This document shows, piece after piece, positions 22,685 through 31,066 of a DNA stretch of 33,608 nucleotides; position 1 is the stretch's first letter; each line of letters starts with the position of its first letter. The DNA lies in assembly GCA_031261805.1 (NCBI GenBank), contig JAISIX010000100.1:1-33608 (forward strand), written 5' to 3'. A program made the translations under genes and the position numbers. Origin of the DNA: Mediterranea sp. (in: CFB group bacteria) (GTDB lineage: Bacteria; Bacteroidota; Bacteroidia; Bacteroidales; Bacteroidaceae). Under the pieces are notes generated by a model, which worked only from the letters and a program-made list of their open reading frames with translations, searched no databases and had not been told where the DNA came from.

Positions 22685-23818
22685 CTACTGTTTCAGCAGC
22701 ACAATCATCTTCAAGGCGAAGTCGAAGAACACCATCTTGGGGTTCACGTTCTGCCCGATGTGCAGTTGCGCTTCACTCAGTTCGTCCACGATGCCCATCA
22801 CGTTGCGTTCGTTGACAAACGGCGCGAAGCGGCTGGAGAACTGCTGTTCTTCCCGCGTGAGGTAGACGAGATCCGGCCGGTGGAAGTTGTAGATGAAGTT
22901 CTCCCGAATCATGCGTTGGCAGTAGTCCAGGAGGTTCTTCTGACGTTCACGCCCCATGGCGGCCACCTTTTCGCTCCACAGCTTCATCTCCTTAATTTTC
23001 CGCTGGTAGGAGAGTCGCATCAAGTTTATAAAGAGGTCGAGGAAAAGCTGGTTCTCCTCACTAAGATGAATGGTCTCGAGTGCCCGGATGAAGTTACCAT
23101 TGGCCAAGTGCGCGATGGCGGCACTGTCAGTCGGTGGTACATAGAACTTATCTTCCAGCGCTTGTGCGATGGCGGCTTCCTCTATAGGGGGGATGTTGAT
23201 GCGTTGCGTACGGCTCAGGATGGTCTGTAGCATCATCTCGGGTGCTTCGGACACAAGGAGGAAGAGCGTCTTCGCGGGCGGTTCTTCGAGCAACTTCAGC
23301 ATCTTGTTGCCAAAGGCATTGTCTTTGTACATCCGTTCGGGCAGCCAGATGATGCAGAACTTGTATCCACCTTCGCTCGCCTTCAGGCTCAGCTTTTTCG
23401 TTATCTCGTCGCTCTCCCTGCTGTAAATCCAAGCTTGCTTGTTTTCCGCGCCGATAGCGTCTATCCAGTGGTTGAGCGTGAAGTAGGGGTTGTCGAGCAC
23501 GAAGGAGCGCCATTGGCCGATATAGTCATCGCTCACCGCAATCTTGTCCGAGCTTCCCTTCTTCACTACCGGGAAAGAGAAGTGCAGGTCGGGGTGCGCC
23601 AGCTTGTTGAACTTCACGCACGAGGGACACGTGCCGCAAGCGTCCGTCTCCCCTCGGTTGGAGCAGGCGATGTAGCGTGCGTAGGCGATGGCCAGCGGTA
23701 GCTTCCCCGCTCCCTCCGGCCCGCAGAAGAGCTGGGCGTGGGGGATGCGTCCCTCGTTCACCTCCGTTATGAGGCGTTGCTTGAGAGCCTGCTGTCCGAT
23801 GATGTCCTTGAAAAGCAT
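22685..23818 (-). CDS. holB: DNA polymerase III subunit delta'
   Basis: The track start (23896) lies inside metF. ATG 23818 gives MLFKDIIGQQALKQRLITEV, the classic delta' start, 1 nt after the metF stop, so I use it (377 residues). The AAA+ N-terminus contains a P-loop-like GPEGAGKLPLA, with Leu where ATP-binding clamp-loader subunits have Thr/Ser, as expected for a subunit that does not hydrolyse ATP. The zinc-binding cysteines CSNRGETDACGTCPSC are present, as is a sensor region KMLKLLEEPPAKTLFLLVSEAPEMMLQTILSRTQRI, where the SRC motif reads SRT. It loads the sliding clamp at replication forks. Gene order metF-holB-ricT-gldH is compact and probably one transcript. Confidence 0.93.
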   Translation of the reverse strand: MLFKDIIGQQALKQRLITEVNEGRIPHAQLFCGPEGAGKLPLAIAYARYIACSNRGETDACGTCPSCVKFNKLAHPDLHFSFPVVKKGSSDKIAVSDDYIGQWRSFVLDNPYFTLNHWIDAIGAENKQAWIYSRESDEITKKLSLKASEGGYKFCIIWLPERMYKDNAFGNKMLKLLEEPPAKTLFLLVSEAPEMMLQTILSRTQRINIPPIEEAAIAQALEDKFYVPPTDSAAIAHLANGNFIRALETIHLSEENQLFLDLFINLMRLSYQRKIKEMKLWSEKVAAMGRERQKNLLDYCQRMIRENFIYNFHRPDLVYLTREEQQFSSRFAPFVNERNVMGIVDELSEAQLHIGQNVNPKMVFFDFALKMIVLLKQ

Positions 23819-23819
23819 A

Positions 23820-24773
23820 TCAGTAGATTTGTTTGGCCACCTCCTTGATACTGTCCGTAGCGCCGATGGAGTAAAAGTGGATGCTCGGCACACCACTGGC
23901 CATCAGCTCTTTGCACTGCCGCACACACCATTCGATGCCCACTTGCCGGGCATCTTCGTCGGTCTTACACTTCAGGGTCTCCTTCACCAGCTCTTCGGGC
24001 AGGTCTACCTTGAAGGTCTTGGGTATCATGCTCAGCTGCGACAGCTTCTTGAAGGGCTTGATGCCAGGGATGATAGGCACGTCGATGCCTGCCTCCCGGG
24101 CCATCTCCACAAAGCGGAAATACTTGCGGTTGTCGTAGAAGAGTTGCGTCACGGCGTATTCGGCGCCGGCCTCCACCTTCTTCTTCAGCCAGTAGAGGTC
24201 GAACTCCATGTTGGGCGCCTCCTCATGCTTCTCGGGGTAACATGCCACGCCGTAGGAGAAGGGCGTTTTGGTGGCTTTTATCTCCGAACCGTCCACAAAG
24301 ATGCCTCGATTGAAGTCGTTGATTTGCCCCTGCAACTCGATGGCATGGCGGTAGCCATCACCCTCGGGCGTGAAGGTGGACTCATGGCGGGCCTTGTCGC
24401 CTCGCAGTACCAGCAGGTCGGTGATATTGAGGAACTGTAGGTCGAGCAGCACGTACTCGGTCTCTTCGCGGGTGAATCCGCTGCACAGGATATGTGGAAC
24501 TACGGTGATGTTGTACTTGTTCTGTATGGCAGCGGCCACGGCTACCGTGCCCGGTCGGCGGCGCAGTCGGTAGCGCTGAAACATCCCGCCTTCCAGTTCT
24601 TTGTACACATATTCGCTTCGGTGCGTGGTGATGTTGATGTATTGCGGGTCGAACTCCCGCAGCGTATCAATAGTTTGGCACAGCTTTTCTATTCCGTTGC
24701 CCTTCAGCGGGGGAAGTATCTCGAAAGAGAAAGCTGTCTTCTGATTCTTATGTATTAAATCGATAACTCTCAT
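23820..24773 (-). CDS. metF: 5,10-methylenetetrahydrofolate reductase
   Basis: This 317-residue protein is of normal MetF length. It begins MRVIDLIHKNQKTAFSFEILPPLKG, the FEF/FEILPP segment of the TIM-barrel N-terminus. Folate and FAD contact regions are visible in YINITTHRSEY, PHILCSGFTREETEYVLLDLQFLNITDLLVLRGDK, FSYGVACYPEKHEEAPN and EAGAEYAVTQLFYDNRKYFRF. It makes 5-methyl-THF for methionine synthesis. It is the first gene of the minus-strand run with holB, ricT and gldH. The 76-nt gap to the next gene shows no riboswitch that I can recognise. Confidence 0.96.
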   Translation of the reverse strand: MRVIDLIHKNQKTAFSFEILPPLKGNGIEKLCQTIDTLREFDPQYINITTHRSEYVYKELEGGMFQRYRLRRRPGTVAVAAAIQNKYNITVVPHILCSGFTREETEYVLLDLQFLNITDLLVLRGDKARHESTFTPEGDGYRHAIELQGQINDFNRGIFVDGSEIKATKTPFSYGVACYPEKHEEAPNMEFDLYWLKKKVEAGAEYAVTQLFYDNRKYFRFVEMAREAGIDVPIIPGIKPFKKLSQLSMIPKTFKVDLPEELVKETLKCKTDEDARQVGIEWCVRQCKELMASGVPSIHFYSIGATDSIKEVAKQIY

Positions 24774-24849
24774 TTTTGTTGCTAATGTACGTTATGCTAT
24801 ACTAAGCGTGCATATTGCGACAAAAATACGAAAAAAAAGAAGACCAGCG

Positions 24850-25302
24850 TTATAAAAGCTCGCAATTCACCCACCCATGGTCGAATTTTGCCCCATATTT
24901 GCGGTAAAAGTTCAGCGCGGGTTCGTTCCACTCCAGCGCTTGCCACACCATGCCGTGCAGGTTGCGCGCTCGCATTTCGTCCATCAGCTGTTCAAAGAGC
25001 CGTGCGCCGACACCTTTTCCCCGCATCCCGGGTTCCACGTACAAGTCCTCCAGATAAAGGCGTTGCCCTTTCCAGGTGCTGTAACGTATGTAGTAGAGGG
25101 CAAAGCCTACGACAGCCCCGTCTACCTCGGCCACAAAGGCCCACCATACCGGTTGCTCCCCAAAGCCACTCTCCTCGAAATGCGACAGGCTGACAGTCAC
25201 CTCATCGGGTGCTTTCTCGTAGAGCGCCAACGCTTTGATAAGTTCGAGCAGGCGCGGGCAATCCCGCCGTTCCGCTCTTCGGATATTGATTTCTTCCATC
25301 AT
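24850..25302 (-). CDS. GNAT-family N-acetyltransferase
   Basis: This 150-residue protein covers one GNAT fold. The N-terminal strand-helix is INIRRAERRDCPRLLELIKALALYEK, central strands are WWAFVAEVDGAVVGFALYYIRYSTWKGQRLYLEDLYVEP, and the acetyl-CoA loop is GMRGKGVGARLFEQLMDEM with the R-G-x-G-x-G pattern. WNEPALNFYRKYGAKFDHGWVNCEL closes the fold. Its overall pattern resembles diamine/thialysine acetyltransferases (SSAT2-like, with LYLEDLYVEP and ALEWNEPALNFYRKYGA), so a small amine substrate is likely but not proven. It starts at ATG 25302 or 25299 and lies downstream of rplS on the same strand, beyond a terminator. Confidence 0.88.
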   Translation of the reverse strand: MMEEINIRRAERRDCPRLLELIKALALYEKAPDEVTVSLSHFEESGFGEQPVWWAFVAEVDGAVVGFALYYIRYSTWKGQRLYLEDLYVEPGMRGKGVGARLFEQLMDEMRARNLHGMVWQALEWNEPALNFYRKYGAKFDHGWVNCELL

Positions 25303-25327
25303 TCAAGCTTTTCTCCTTTGACTTACG

Positions 25328-25371
25328 AAAAAAGAGGAACGTATCCTCCTACAGGATACATCCCTCTTTTA
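25328..25371 (-). terminator. Rho-independent terminator of rplS
   Basis: On the minus strand AAAAGAGGGATGTATCCTG pairs with GGATACGTTCCTCTTTTTT, with GTATCC/GGATAC as the inner stem, and ends in a T-run. It starts about 28 nt after the rplS stop. Confidence 0.85.
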
Positions 25372-25398
25372 TCTTGTCGAGTCATATAAACCGGGAGC

Positions 25399-25761
25399 TT
25401 ATCCCTTGTTGATGTTGACTCTTTTTTCTTTGATACGGGCTTTCTTGCCAGTAAGCGCACGCAGATAGTACAGCTTGGCGCGGCGTACCTTACCAACCTT
25501 GTTCACCTCGATGCTATCGATAGCCGGCGATTCGATGGGGAAGATTCTCTCTACACCAATCGTGCCCGACATCTTGCGTACAGTGAAACGTTTCTTCTCT
25601 CCGTGACCAGAGATTTTAATCACAACACCGCGGTACAGCTGCACACGCTCTTTGTTACCCTCGGTGATACGATATGCCACCGTCACAGTGTCGCCGGCCT
25701 TAAAGCTCGGATGCTGTTTGCCGGTAGCAAATGCTTCTTCTGCAATTTTAATCAAATCCAT
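25399..25761 (-). CDS. rplS: 50S ribosomal protein L19
   Basis: The track ORF is 177 codons, but its first 57 are leader sequence. ATG 25761 yields [20 protein letters not shown], the normal 120-residue L19. The fold signature is complete: [82 protein letters not shown], with the basic C-terminal tail [13 protein letters not shown]19 sits at the 30S/50S interface. It has its own promoter element and a strong terminator, so it appears monocistronic. Confidence 0.97.
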   Translation of the reverse strand: MDLIKIAEEAFATGKQHPSFKAGDTVTVAYRITEGNKERVQLYRGVVIKISGHGEKKRFTVRKMSGTIGVERIFPIESPAIDSIEVNKVGKVRRAKLYYLRALTGKKARIKEKRVNINKG

Positions 25762-25844
25762 TGTTGTTATTATTAAATTGTTATCGTTACAACGCAACAT
25801 ACCAAGCTTCTCATTCTCTTGACAGCGATTGCGCGAAAGCGGCG

Positions 25845-25852
25845 CAAAGTAA
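25845..25852 (-). promoter_or_regulatory. -7-like promoter element for rplS
   Basis: Minus-strand TTACTTTG sits in TTTATTTCGTTACTTTGCGCC, one mismatch from TAnnTTTG, 84 nt before the rplS ATG. The context TTTCGTnACTTTGCG is shared with the purH promoter, which strengthens the call. Confidence 0.6.
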
Positions 25853-25938
25853 CGAAATAAATGGCAGATAGCCAAATGAATGGGCAAAAACCTTTCCGAG
25901 CCACCCCCTTCCCTGCAACGGAGGAGGGACATGCAAAC

Positions 25939-25965
25939 AGGCCACAGTCTTCACGACTATGGCCT
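25939..25965. repeat. Imperfect inverted repeat upstream of the rplS promoter
   Basis: AGGCCACAGTC and GACTATGGCCT form an 11-bp stem with one mismatch around TTCAC. It lies outside any credible gene. On the minus strand the sequence after it is GTTTGCATG, which is not a T-run, so it is at best a weak terminator; an RNA leader or protein site is also possible. Confidence 0.5.
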
Positions 25966-26292
25966 GCACTATTTCTGTCAATCCTTTCTTTCCACCAAGA
26001 AAAGAGAAACTCAAGAGAATAAATATCAACTAAAAACAAAACAAAGGGTTTATCAATCCGCCACGTTTGCCTTCTTTATCAATACAAGGGGAATCCCCTT
26101 ATCGTTTGTCGTTTGGGTAGTTTATACCGAAATCAAAAGAGCTAACTATAATATCCTAATGCGTAAAAGAAGGCAGAGCGCCGCCTTTTTCAAGGAGAGA
26201 CCATATCTATATAACGCTAAACTTTAGCCAATTTGTTCACTAAGGAACGCTTATTTTCGGCAAAAAGCCTTGAAAGTCCCAACTAATTGCTT
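25966..26292. other. AT-rich intergenic region between rplS and the nucleotidase genes
   Basis: Divergent promoters lie at both ends. I see no gene with a ribosome site: the minus-strand ORFs ending near 25773 and 25811 and the plus-strand ORF at 25880 have unlikely composition. A short palindromic stretch GGGGAATCCCC occurs near 26089. A small RNA cannot be excluded. Confidence 0.4.
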
Positions 26293-26300
26293 TACTTTTG
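26270..26300 (+). promoter_or_regulatory. Bacteroidetes promoter (-33 and -7) for the nucleotidase genes
   Basis: TACTTTTG at 26293-26300 matches TAnnTTTG exactly. A TTG (CCTTG) at 26270-26272 lies 20 nt upstream, the usual spacing for the -33 box. The first ATG is 22 nt downstream. Confidence 0.7.
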
Positions 26301-26322
26301 CGCTGTACCAAATATTTATAGA

Positions 26323-27099
26323 ATGAAACAGACTATTGCCAAAAGCTGGGCATTGCCGGCATTGGTAGGAGTATTCCTACTGGCAGCCTGCCGACCGACA
26401 GGCCCTAAATACGAAGTGACAAACGTGGAGGGCGGCATGGTGTCCATCGACTCCGTGTGGGATGCTCATCCCGATGCAGACGCAGTGGCCCTGCTGAAGC
26501 CATACAAGCAGAAGTTGGACTCCCTCATGAACGAAGTGATTGGCGTGAGTGCCATGAAGATGGACAAAGACAAGCCCGAGAGCCTGCTCTCCAACCTCGT
26601 GGCCGAAGTGTTGCGGACTTCTGCCAGCCACGTGCTTCAACACCCGGCCGACCTTGGCATCATGAACATTGGCGGCCTGCGCAACATCCTGCCCCAAGGC
26701 GACATCACCGTGGATGAAGTCTACGAGATACTGCCTTTCGAAAACTCCCTCTGCGTGCTCACCCTCAAAGGCACAGTACTCCGTCACGTACTGGAGGACA
26801 TAGCCGCCCAGCACGGACAAGGACTTAGCGGTGCCCGACTGGAGATTTCGAAAGAAGGCAAACTACTGAGTGCCACTGTACAGGGCAAACCTATCGTGGA
26901 CGAGAAGGAGTACACCATCGCCACCATCGACTACCTGGCCGAAGGGAACGACGGCCTACCCTCGCTGCTACAGGCCGAGAAGCGCGACTGTCCCGACGGG
27001 ATGACCCTCCGAGGCCTCTTTCTCAACTATGTACGCCAACAGACAGCTGCCGGAAAGCAAATCACGTCGGCACTCGACGGACGTATCACCATCAAATAG
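26323..27099 (+). CDS. 5'-nucleotidase C-terminal-domain lipoprotein
   Basis: ATG 26323 (MKQTIAKSWALPALVGVFLLAACRPTG) gives a lipoprotein signal with lipobox LAAC; the earlier track start at 26287 would precede the promoter's expected start site. The 258-residue product consists only of the UshA-type C-terminal domain: SLLSNLVAEVLRTSA, MNIGGLRNILPQGDITVDEVYEILPFENSLCVLTLKGTVLRHVLEDIA and YTIATIDYLAEGNDG match the substrate-specificity domain, which binds the nucleoside. The catalytic metallophosphoesterase half is absent and is encoded by the next gene. The two presumably act as a pair in the periplasm or on a membrane to hydrolyse nucleotides. Confidence 0.88.
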   Translation: MKQTIAKSWALPALVGVFLLAACRPTGPKYEVTNVEGGMVSIDSVWDAHPDADAVALLKPYKQKLDSLMNEVIGVSAMKMDKDKPESLLSNLVAEVLRTSASHVLQHPADLGIMNIGGLRNILPQGDITVDEVYEILPFENSLCVLTLKGTVLRHVLEDIAAQHGQGLSGARLEISKEGKLLSATVQGKPIVDEKEYTIATIDYLAEGNDGLPSLLQAEKRDCPDGMTLRGLFLNYVRQQTAAGKQITSALDGRITIK

Positions 27100-27127
27100 C
27101 GACTCGTGACAACTAAAAAGGAATAAA

Positions 27128-27964
27128 ATGAAGAGACTACAACGTACACTCCTGCTCTGCTTCGCACTCACCTTGGCCTGCTTCGCCGGGGCGCAGGAAA
27201 CCAAACATATCACCCTACTGCACACCAGCGACGTACACAGCCGCATAGAACCGCTGACACAGAAAGGGGACACCTATTATAATAAAGGCGGCTTCGTGCG
27301 CCGGGCCACCTTCATCGAACAGTACCGCAAGGAGCACGACAACGTGCTACTGTTCGACTGCGGCGACATCTCGCAAGGCACACCCTACTACAACTTCTTC
27401 AAGGGCGAACTGGAAATCAAGTTCATGAACCTGATGAAATACGATGCCATGACCATCGGCAACCACGAATTTGACTTCGGCATGGACAACATGGCACGCA
27501 TCTTCCGCATGGCCAACTTCCCCATCGTCTGCGCCAACTACAACCTGGACGCTACACCGCTGAAGGACATCGTGAAGCCTTCCATCATCCTCGACCGCTT
27601 CGGGCTGAAGATTGGAGTATTCGGCCTAAGTCCTGACCCCGCAGGATTGATTCAGGCTGAGAAATGCGAAGGCGTAGTGTTTGAAGACCCCATCGAAGTA
27701 GCCAACCGCACGGCAGCCGCGCTAAAGGCTGAAGGTTGCGCCTTGGTGGTTTGCCTCTCACACCTCGGCATCCAGGAAGATGAGCGAGTGGTGGCCCACA
27801 CCCGCCACATCGACGCCATCCTGGGCGGACACTCCCATACCTTCATGCCGGGACCTAAAATGTACCTCAACATGGACGGCAAACAGGTACCCATCATGCA
27901 TACCGGAAAGAACGGCGTGTTTGTGGGATGGATGGAACTGGAACTGAAAGCCATTAAACACTGA
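27128..27964 (+). CDS. Periplasmic metallophosphatase (5'-nucleotidase catalytic half)
   Basis: A Sec signal (RTLLLCFALTLACFAGAQ) is followed by a calcineurin-like metallophosphoesterase of about 260 residues with the complete dinuclear-metal motif set. These are TLLHTSDVHSRIEP (D-x-H), LLFDCGDISQGTPYYNFF (G-D), TIGNHEFDFGMDNM (G-N-H-E), VCLSHLG (H) and AILGGHSHTF (G-H-x-H). These are the UshA/CpdB-type N-terminal domain signatures, but the C-terminal substrate domain is missing and is supplied by the preceding gene, 28 nt upstream. The likely role is dephosphorylation of nucleotides or related sugars for purine and phosphate salvage. Confidence 0.92.
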   Translation: MKRLQRTLLLCFALTLACFAGAQETKHITLLHTSDVHSRIEPLTQKGDTYYNKGGFVRRATFIEQYRKEHDNVLLFDCGDISQGTPYYNFFKGELEIKFMNLMKYDAMTIGNHEFDFGMDNMARIFRMANFPIVCANYNLDATPLKDIVKPSIILDRFGLKIGVFGLSPDPAGLIQAEKCEGVVFEDPIEVANRTAAALKAEGCALVVCLSHLGIQEDERVVAHTRHIDAILGGHSHTFMPGPKMYLNMDGKQVPIMHTGKNGVFVGWMELELKAIKH

Positions 27965-27985
27965 TAAATAAGGAATGATAATACT

Positions 27986-28034
27986 GTGTCGCGAGCCATT
28001 CGGGCAGTTCCGGTCCCGAAATGGCTCGCGGCAC
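27986..28034 (+). repeat. Strong stem-loop between the metallophosphatase and GH3 genes
   Basis: GTGTCGCGAGCCATTCGGG pairs with CCCGAAATGGCTCGCGGCAC (one bulged base and one G-T type mismatch) around CAGTTCCGGT. No T-run follows, so it is not a standard terminator. It could stabilise the upstream mRNA or weaken read-through into the GH3 gene. Confidence 0.7.
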
Positions 28035-28055
28035 AGCTTCCCTCCACAACCCCCA

Positions 28056-31000
28056 ATGAGAAAATCCTACGCATTCTTTCTGCTTTTATCCCTTTTACTT
28101 GCCACGAATGATGCTCTGGCTCAGCCGTCGGCAACCACCCCCTCTTCCAGCCCTACGCCTTACTTTCTGAACAAGGCTTTGAAAAACGAGGGATGTCGTC
28201 ACTGGGTAGACTCGGTGATGACCCGGCTCACACTGCGCGAGAAAGTAGGGCAGCTGTTCATCTACACCATCGCTCCACAAGAGACCAAACAGAACCTGGC
28301 GCTGCTACACGAGGTAGTGTCGAACTACAAGGTGGGCGGCCTGCTCTTCTCCGGCGGGAAGTTACCCAACCAGGTGATACTGACCAACCGGGCACAACGA
28401 GAGGCGAAAGTGCCGCTGATGATTACCTTCGACGGAGAGTGGGGGCTGGCCATGCGCCTGCGGGGAACACCCTCGTTCCCCCGCAACCGAGTGCTGGGCT
28501 GCATCCAGGACAAACGCTTGTTGTACGAGTACGGCCAAGAAGTAGCCCGCCAATGCCGACAGTTAGGCGTTCAGGTCAACTTCGCCCCCGACGTGGACGT
28601 GGACAACAACCCTCACAACCCAGTCATCAACACGCGCTCCTTCGGCGAAATCCCCAAACAGGTGGCCTACAAGGCCGTGGCATACGCCTCGGGACTGGAG
28701 ACGGGCGGGGTGCTATCCGTCAGCAAGCACTTTCCAGGGCATGGAGATACGGAGGTCGACTCGCACAAAGCCCTGCCACGGCTACCCTTCGACAGGTCGC
28801 GGTTGGACAGCATCGAGCTATTGCCTTTCCGTAAGGTCATAGCCGCCGGCATGGGTAGCATCATGGTAGGACATCTGCAGGTGCCCGCCCTGGAAGCAGA
28901 AGGGACACCGGCCTCGCTCTCGCACAAAATCGTGACCGGTCTGCTGAAAGAGGAGATGGGGTTCGGCGGCCTGGTGTTCACCGACGCACTTGCCATGAAA
29001 GGGGTATCCAACCAGCCAAACGTCTGCCTGCAAGCCCTGAAGGCCGGCAACGACCTGCTACTCGTGCCACGCAGGATAAAGGAGGAACTGGCTACCGTGA
29101 TGGCAGCCATCCATAAAGGTGAGCTACCGGAAGAAGAGATTGACCGCAGGTGCCGGAAAGTGCTGATGTTCAAGTACGCATTAGGGCTACGCCGCAAGCA
29201 GCAGGTGCAGCTATCGGGTGTGGAGCAACGCATCAATACCCCTCAGACACGAGCCTTGATTCGCCGGCTCAACCTGGCTGCCATCACGATACTCGACAAC
29301 AAAGAAAATCGGCTGCCTCTGCCCGACAAAGTCCCCGGAATAGCATTGCTCGAAGTGGGAAAAGCAGACGAACTGGCCCGACAGATAGGCACGTACACAC
29401 AAGTAGCCCGCTTCCACCTCCCCCCCAGGCAAACGGCCGAGAGCTACGCCCGTCTTCGTGACTCTTTGTCAGCCTACCGGCGTATCGTCGTTGCCGTGAG
29501 CGAGAAACAGACAGAAGAGTACCGTCCCTTCTTCGACCACTTTGCCCCTACCGCTTCGGTAACCTACCTTTTCTTTACGCCCCAGAAGTCGATAGAAGCT
29601 TGGAGCGATGCCGTAGCCCGCGCTTCGGCAACCATCTTGGCACACACCGCTACGCCCGAAGTCCAACGCCGGGTAGCCGACGTATTGTTTGCCCGCGCCA
29701 CTGCCGACGGACGCTTATCCACCAGCATCGGCAGCCTCTTCAAGGCAGGGGCGGGCATCACCCTCAGGCAGGGAGCCACACCTGCCATCCGCCCTACCGA
29801 CGTAGGCTTCTCCCCCACCCTTCTCGAACGCATCGACAGCATCGCCCAAGCCGGCATCCGGGCGGGCGCTTACCCAGGATGCCAAGTGGTGGTGCTGAAA
29901 GAAGGACACACGGTGATAGACAAAGCCTACGGCACCTATAGCGGGAAAGGGAGCGCGGCGGTAACCCCTACTTCCCTTTACGACCTGGCCTCGCTCACCA
30001 AGACCACCGCCACCCTACTGGCGGTGATGAAGCTTTATGACGAAGGGCGAATCAGCCTGGCCGACCGGATAGGCGACTTCGTACCCTTCCTGCAGAATAC
30101 CGACAAGGGCGGCATCACCCTTGCCGACCTGCTGTTCCACCAATCCGGCTTGCCACCCTGGATTCCATTCTACCAGGAAGCCATCGACAAGGAGAGCTAC
30201 CCCGGCCACCTCTTCAGCAGCCGAAAGGACGCACGCCACCCCCTACGCACCGGCACGCACACTTGGGCCAATCCGCATTTCTCCTTCCTGAAAGCCTACG
30301 TATCCCCGACGAAACAGGGAGCATATAACGTACAGATAGGCGACGACCTCTGGCTGAACCGCTCCTTCCGTGGCGTGATAGAACAAAAGATATCCGAGGC
30401 CACCCTGAAGCCCAAACGCTACGTGTACAGCGACCTCAACTTCTTATTATTAGGAATGATGGTGGAACGGCTGACCGGTCGCCCCTTGGAAGAGTATCTA
30501 CAGCATGAATTTTATGGCCCGATGGGACTGAAGCGCACCTGCTTCCTACCCCTACGGCAATTTGCGAGAGCCGAGATAGTGCCCTCCTCCGACGATCGCT
30601 TCCTGCGCAAACAGGTATTGCAAGGCTTTGTCAACGACGAGAGTGCCGCCTTCCTGGGCGGGGTGGCAGGCAATGCCGGCCTCTTCTCCACAGCCGAAGA
30701 GGTAGCCCGCATCTACCAGATGCTGCTGAATGGTGGGGAACTGGAAGGGCATAGATACCTAAGCCGGGAGACGTGCGAACTCTTCACCAGCCGCGTGTCG
30801 GCCATCAGCCGTCGCGGCTTGGGCTTCGACCGCCCCGACACGAAAGACCCCGAACGAGGTAACTGCGCCCCCGGCACTCCGGCCGAAGTGTATGGACACA
30901 CCGGATTCACCGGAACTTGCGCATGGGCAGATCCGGTGAATCGAGTAGTGTACATCTTCCTAAGCAACCGAACTTATCCGGACGTGACAAATCGCGCCCT

Positions 31001-31061
31001 CATTCGGCTAAAGATTCGCCAGCAAATACAAGGAGCTATTTACCAGCCCCCGTATAGATGA
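28056..31061 (+). CDS. GH3 (NagZ-like) plus serine beta-lactamase-like fusion
   Basis: I choose ATG 28056 (MRKSYAFFLLLSLLLATNDALAQ), which yields a clean Sec signal; the track start at 27975 would read through the stem-loop. The 1001-residue protein has an N-terminal GH3 domain (about 55-400) of the beta-N-acetylglucosaminidase type. It has KHFPGHGDTEVDSHKALP (Lys about 224) with the NagZ His/Asp loop, and FTDALAMKGV with the probable nucleophile Asp about 310. A middle GH3 C-terminal-like alpha/beta domain runs about 400-580. A class C beta-lactamase-like domain (about 600-1000) has SLTK (Ser about 646), YSDLN in place of Y-x-N and HTG (His about 948, YGHTGFTGT). Such fusions in Bacteroidetes are thought to act on peptidoglycan, combining glycosidase with peptidase or esterase. 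It is secreted to the periplasm. Confidence 0.92.
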   Translation: MRKSYAFFLLLSLLLATNDALAQPSATTPSSSPTPYFLNKALKNEGCRHWVDSVMTRLTLREKVGQLFIYTIAPQETKQNLALLHEVVSNYKVGGLLFSGGKLPNQVILTNRAQREAKVPLMITFDGEWGLAMRLRGTPSFPRNRVLGCIQDKRLLYEYGQEVARQCRQLGVQVNFAPDVDVDNNPHNPVINTRSFGEIPKQVAYKAVAYASGLETGGVLSVSKHFPGHGDTEVDSHKALPRLPFDRSRLDSIELLPFRKVIAAGMGSIMVGHLQVPALEAEGTPASLSHKIVTGLLKEEMGFGGLVFTDALAMKGVSNQPNVCLQALKAGNDLLLVPRRIKEELATVMAAIHKGELPEEEIDRRCRKVLMFKYALGLRRKQQVQLSGVEQRINTPQTRALIRRLNLAAITILDNKENRLPLPDKVPGIALLEVGKADELARQIGTYTQVARFHLPPRQTAESYARLRDSLSAYRRIVVAVSEKQTEEYRPFFDHFAPTASVTYLFFTPQKSIEAWSDAVARASATILAHTATPEVQRRVADVLFARATADGRLSTSIGSLFKAGAGITLRQGATPAIRPTDVGFSPTLLERIDSIAQAGIRAGAYPGCQVVVLKEGHTVIDKAYGTYSGKGSAAVTPTSLYDLASLTKTTATLLAVMKLYDEGRISLADRIGDFVPFLQNTDKGGITLADLLFHQSGLPPWIPFYQEAIDKESYPGHLFSSRKDARHPLRTGTHTWANPHFSFLKAYVSPTKQGAYNVQIGDDLWLNRSFRGVIEQKISEATLKPKRYVYSDLNFLLLGMMVERLTGRPLEEYLQHEFYGPMGLKRTCFLPLRQFARAEIVPSSDDRFLRKQVLQGFVNDESAAFLGGVAGNAGLFSTAEEVARIYQMLLNGGELEGHRYLSRETCELFTSRVSAISRRGLGFDRPDTKDPERGNCAPGTPAEVYGHTGFTGTCAWADPVNRVVYIFLSNRTYPDVTNRALIRLKIRQQIQGAIYQPPYR

Positions 31062-31066
31062 CGAAC

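Noticed and set aside
21225-22865. 546-aa plus-strand ORF opposite ricT and holB
   Set aside because: Long but spans two genes on the other strand, with a repeat of hydrophobic codons mirroring the NREQP repeats; no family features.
25773-26039. 88-aa minus-strand ORF upstream of rplS
   Set aside because: It overlaps the rplS promoter and leader and has no coherent domain or start context.
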